From Candidatus Hydrothermarchaeota archaeon (GTDB lineage: Archaea; Hydrothermarchaeota; Hydrothermarchaeia; Hydrothermarchaeales; WAQR01): a stretch of DNA of 7,414 nt. Positions 5,722 through 7,414 of this stretch are shown here, piece by piece (the first letter of the stretch is position 1; the number at the start of each line of letters is the position of its first letter). The notes under the pieces were generated by a model that ran no database searches, was not told where the DNA came from, and worked only from the letters and a program-made list of their open reading frames with translations. The stretch spans positions 1-7,414 of the forward strand of contig WAQR01000257.1 in the NCBI GenBank assembly GCA_015520145.1, read 5' to 3'. The translations under genes were made by a program, and so were the position numbers.

Positions 5722-5778
5722 TTTATCCTACCAATCTATCCTGCTTTATCCTGCTCTTATTTTTCCTGTTCTTATTAG
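5722..5778. repeat. Imperfect tandem repeats in the eif5A-speB spacer
   Basis: On the plus strand TATCCTGCT occurs at 5737-5745 and 5747-5755 (10-bp period), with the related TTTATCCTA at 5722-5730 and TTCCTGTTCTTATT near 5764-5777. TGCTCTTATT at 5752-5761 recurs at 5785-5794 within the end of eif5A. Read on the minus strand this is a series of AGCAGGATA-like units, the last of which (GGTAGGATA) serves as the weak ribosome binding site before the TTG of speB. Confidence 0.5.
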
Positions 5779-6174
5779 CTACCTTGCTCTTATTATTTTC
5801 TTTCTGCCCATGACATCGATTACCTCGACCTCCCCTCCTTCGACCATCGTACCTTCTATCTCAGCCGGGTCTGGCTTTGGCACTTCATAGGTCTGATAAG
5901 TTTTAAGGTCCATGAGCTGGACGTGGTCTCCTACGAATGCAATTATCTGGGCGGGCTTCCTTTCAACAATAGGGACCTCTATCTTCGATTCGACGGGGCT
6001 TACAATAGACCGCTTCTGATTGTCCAGTATCCCCATGGCCTCTATCCTGGCCTTTGCATGTCCGTGCTTGCCGGTCTTTGATGTCTGGTAGCTTAGTACC
6101 TTGCACGGCTCTCCATTTATAACCACGAACTTTCCTACTTTCAAATTTTTTACTTCAACAACTTTTGTAGCCAT
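5779..6174 (-). CDS. eif5A: Translation initiation/elongation factor 5A (hypusine-containing)
   Basis: eIF5A binds the ribosomal E site and relieves stalling, for example at proline runs. The 131-residue protein has the N-terminal SH3-like domain with the hypusination loop TSKTGKHGHAK (31-41), in which K36 is the lysine modified by deoxyhypusine synthase, and the C-terminal OB-fold domain (about 70-131) with the motif FVGDHVQLMDLKTYQTYEVP. The length and motifs are full and standard for archaea. The ATG at 6174 is preceded by a strong GGAGG six bases upstream. The gene is followed by speB, whose product feeds polyamine synthesis, and spermidine is the donor for hypusine. It is divergent from nadK across a 76-bp gap that may hold a shared TATA box. 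Neither deoxyhypusine synthase nor hydroxylase is in the window. Confidence 0.96.
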   Translation of the reverse strand: MATKVVEVKNLKVGKFVVINGEPCKVLSYQTSKTGKHGHAKARIEAMGILDNQKRSIVSPVESKIEVPIVERKPAQIIAFVGDHVQLMDLKTYQTYEVPKPDPAEIEGTMVEGGEVEVIDVMGRKKIIRAR

Positions 6175-6218
6175 ATCTTTCCTCCATTTAGATTCATTTA
6201 GAAGAAGAAATACAAACT

Positions 6219-6228
6219 AATATATAAC
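6219..6228. promoter_or_regulatory. Possible bidirectional TATA box for eif5A and nadK
   Basis: AATATATAAC contains the palindrome TATATA (6221-6226), so TBP could bind in either direction. Rightward, a start about 26 bp away falls at 6249-6251, at the internal ATG of nadK, giving a leaderless mRNA. Leftward, it falls near 6198, giving eif5A a leader of about 23 nt that includes its GGAGG. No other good TATA box is seen in this gap. Confidence 0.5.
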
Positions 6229-6250
6229 ATTTATGAGAGATTTAATAGCT

Positions 6251-7066
6251 ATGAAAGTTGGATTTGTCGTAAAAGACCTGGAAGAGTCCCATAAACTTGC
6301 CAGGGAGATAGACGCGTATCTATCTAATAGAGGTATAGAGACATATTTCGACGAGCTTAGTGCAAAAAAGATTGGAGTCCCTGAAAAAGAGCTCAATATC
6401 CGTGAGATGAAGACAGATCTCATAATCGCAATGGGCGGAGATGGGACAATCCTCAAGACCATCTCCCTTATACCTGACAAGAGTGTTCCGATATTTGGTA
6501 TTAATTTTGGGTCTATGGGATTTTTGACTGCATGTTCACCGGATAGGTGGGAGGATGCAATTTATAGAATCATTTCAGACGATTACAGGGTCGAGGAACG
6601 CATCATGCTGAATGTTGAAATCGATGGAAAATCTGCTGGAGATGCCCTAAATGAAGCGGTTGTCATGACCGCTGTACCTGTGAAGATGCTACATTTCGAG
6701 GTGAGGATAGACGGGCAGGTCATCGACAGCATCCGGGCAGACGGGGTTATGATATCAACTCCAACAGGTTCTACAGCATATTCCATGTCTGCCGGTGGGC
6801 CAATTGTAGACCCGAGAGTAAAGGGATTTATTATAACCGCCATAAGCCCTTTTAAATATGGTGCGAGGTCGTTTGTTGTCCCGCATGACGCGGTCATACA
6901 GGTGAAGATTCTCCAGCTCAAGAAAGGGGGGATTATTGTTATTGATGGTGAGGTGAGAGGAGATATAACAAGCGAAAGTAAAATCGTTTTCAAGCTTTCT
7001 GACAACAGGGCAAGATTTATCAGGTTAAAGGAAGATTTTTATAAGAGGATAAGGGAGAGGTTGTAA
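6251..7066 (+). CDS. nadK: NAD kinase (ATP-NAD/poly(P)-NAD kinase family)
   Basis: This cytosolic enzyme phosphorylates NAD to NADP using ATP or polyphosphate. From ATG 6251 it has 271 residues. Motifs are GGDGT (62-66), GINFGSMGFLT (83-93), NEAVV (134-138), DGVMISTPTGSTAYSMSAGG (164-183) and the C-terminal IVIDGEV. These cover the phosphate-donor and NAD-binding sites of the family. It is a stand-alone kinase without the inositol monophosphatase fusion found in some archaea. The frame also has an ATG at 6233, adding MRDLIA. I prefer 6251 because MKVGFVV matches the usual start of the Rossmann-like fold and because the TATA box at 6221-6227 is too close to 6233 to make an mRNA containing that codon. 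It is followed by a stem-loop and then serA in the same direction. Confidence 0.94.
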   Translation: MKVGFVVKDLEESHKLAREIDAYLSNRGIETYFDELSAKKIGVPEKELNIREMKTDLIIAMGGDGTILKTISLIPDKSVPIFGINFGSMGFLTACSPDRWEDAIYRIISDDYRVEERIMLNVEIDGKSAGDALNEAVVMTAVPVKMLHFEVRIDGQVIDSIRADGVMISTPTGSTAYSMSAGGPIVDPRVKGFIITAISPFKYGARSFVVPHDAVIQVKILQLKKGGIIVIDGEVRGDITSESKIVFKLSDNRARFIRLKEDFYKRIRERL

Positions 7067-7072
7067 AATTTC

Positions 7073-7117
7073 AATATCCTTATCTCCCGCAGCACTGAGA
7101 GGCGGAGTTAGGATATT
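7073..7117 (+). terminator. Stem-loop after nadK (possible 3' end or structured RNA)
   Basis: Perfect 8-bp arms AATATCCT (7073-7080) and AGGATATT (7110-7117) enclose a second stem in which CTCCCGC (7084-7090) pairs with GCGGAG (7102-7107) with one bulged C. The loop is 11 nt (7091-7101). It begins 6 bp after the nadK stop. There is no T-run directly after it, so a plain intrinsic terminator is not proven. It could instead stabilise the 3' end or be a small structured RNA. Confidence 0.5.
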
Positions 7118-7137
7118 AGATCAACCCCCTTTCCCAC

Positions 7138-7151
7138 AGAAAGGTTTTTAA
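7138..7151 (+). promoter_or_regulatory. Probable BRE/TATA promoter of serA
   Basis: A purine BRE-like AGAAAGG leads into TTTTTAA (7145-7151), the typical look of a euryarchaeal promoter. It predicts a start near 7173 and so a leader of about 70 nt before the serA ATG at 7243. A weaker site, AAATAAT near 7184-7190, would give a start around 7212. Confidence 0.45.
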
Positions 7152-7208
7152 GCTGGGTCAGTCCAACTGCCTCAATTAGAAGAAAATAATCAACAATCTA
7201 CATTAATC

Positions 7209-7226
7209 ATGGAAACTCCACCGTGA
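7209..7226 (+). other. Five-codon upstream ORF and GTGATAG repeat in the serA leader
   Basis: ATG GAA ACT CCA CCG TGA (peptide METPP) lies in the predicted serA leader and ends 16 bp before the serA ATG. GTGATAG occurs at 7223-7229, overlapping its stop, and again at 7234-7240. The second copy contains GTGAT, which can pair with the archaeal 16S 3' end, and probably acts as the serA ribosome binding site. Whether the peptide is translated cannot be judged from sequence. Confidence 0.25.
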
Positions 7227-7242
7227 TAGCACAGTGATAGAA

Positions 7243-7414
7243 ATGAAGATTCTTGTATCAGATAATCTACACAGAGCAGGCATCAGACTATTGAAAAAGG
7301 TTGCAGATGTCGAGATTGCAACAGGACTAAACGAAGAGGAGCTGATAGAGAAGATCAGGGACAAAGATGCCATACTTGTAAGGAGTGCTACAAAGGTTAC
7401 GGCAAATGTGATTG
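7243..7414 (+). CDS. serA: D-3-phosphoglycerate dehydrogenase (partial, N-terminus only)
   Basis: Only the first 57 codons lie in the window. MKILVSDNLHRAGIRLLKK, then TGLNEEELIEKIRDKDAI and LVRSATKVTANVI, match the opening of the SerA substrate-binding domain, which starts the phosphorylated serine pathway by oxidising 3-phosphoglycerate with NAD. The LVRSATKVT segment is especially characteristic of SerA within the D-2-hydroxyacid dehydrogenases. The NAD-binding domain and the C-terminal ACT domain would lie beyond the edge, so other family members (glyoxylate or related dehydrogenases) are less likely but not excluded. The ATG has GTGATAG four bases upstream. nadK upstream makes NADP while SerA uses NAD; no regulatory link can be inferred. 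Confidence 0.85.
   Translation, partial: MKILVSDNLHRAGIRLLKKVADVEIATGLNEEELIEKIRDKDAILVRSATKVTANVI

Noticed and set aside
1..7414. CRISPR arrays, tRNA genes, insertion sequences or integration sites
   Set aside because: No regularly spaced repeats, cloverleaf-like segment, transposase or integrase frame, or terminal inverted repeats were seen. The direct repeats found are too short and lack spacers.

Overview
The window is archaeal, most likely from a euryarchaeon of the methanogen/ANME/Archaeoglobus-like part of the tree. It carries archaeal eIF5A with a hypusination site, ribosomal protein L18Ae (LX), prefoldin alpha, an archaeal-type FtsY and an archaeal NAD kinase. Several genes have a TATA box about 26-30 bp before a start codon, as in leaderless archaeal transcripts. 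Start codons include TTG and GTG. The exact lineage cannot be read from this sequence alone.

Layout from left to right. (1) A family-2 glycosyltransferase runs leftward off the window (1-502). (2) It is divergent from pyrC, a type I dihydroorotase (660-1955), across a purine-rich spacer. (3) A small unrecognised cassette (2071-3203) follows: two tandem paralogous three-helix membrane proteins of 100 and 99 residues, then a cytosolic protein whose Cys-rich C-terminal half resembles the ATC-hydrolase/V4R-type families. (4) A leftward block holds, in transcription order, eif5A, speB (agmatinase family), rpl18a, pfdA and ftsY (6174 down to 3220). (5) nadK (NAD kinase, 6251-7066) is divergent from eif5A and may share a TATA box with it. 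(6) A strong stem-loop and a leader precede the first 57 codons of serA (7243 to the edge).

Most genes are housekeeping. The leftward block combines translation (eIF5A, L18Ae), protein folding (prefoldin) and membrane targeting (FtsY). The agmatinase gene next to eif5A fits polyamine supply for hypusine formation. The least explained part is the 2071-3203 cassette, which has its own promoter with direct repeats on each side of the TATA box.

A second theme is short tandem duplications (units or periods of 9 to 14 bp) at nearly every gene border. One of them appears to have lengthened the C-terminus of SpeB by out-framing its earlier stop codon. No tRNA, rRNA, CRISPR array, insertion sequence or integrase was seen. 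No stretch over 300 bases lacks a gene.
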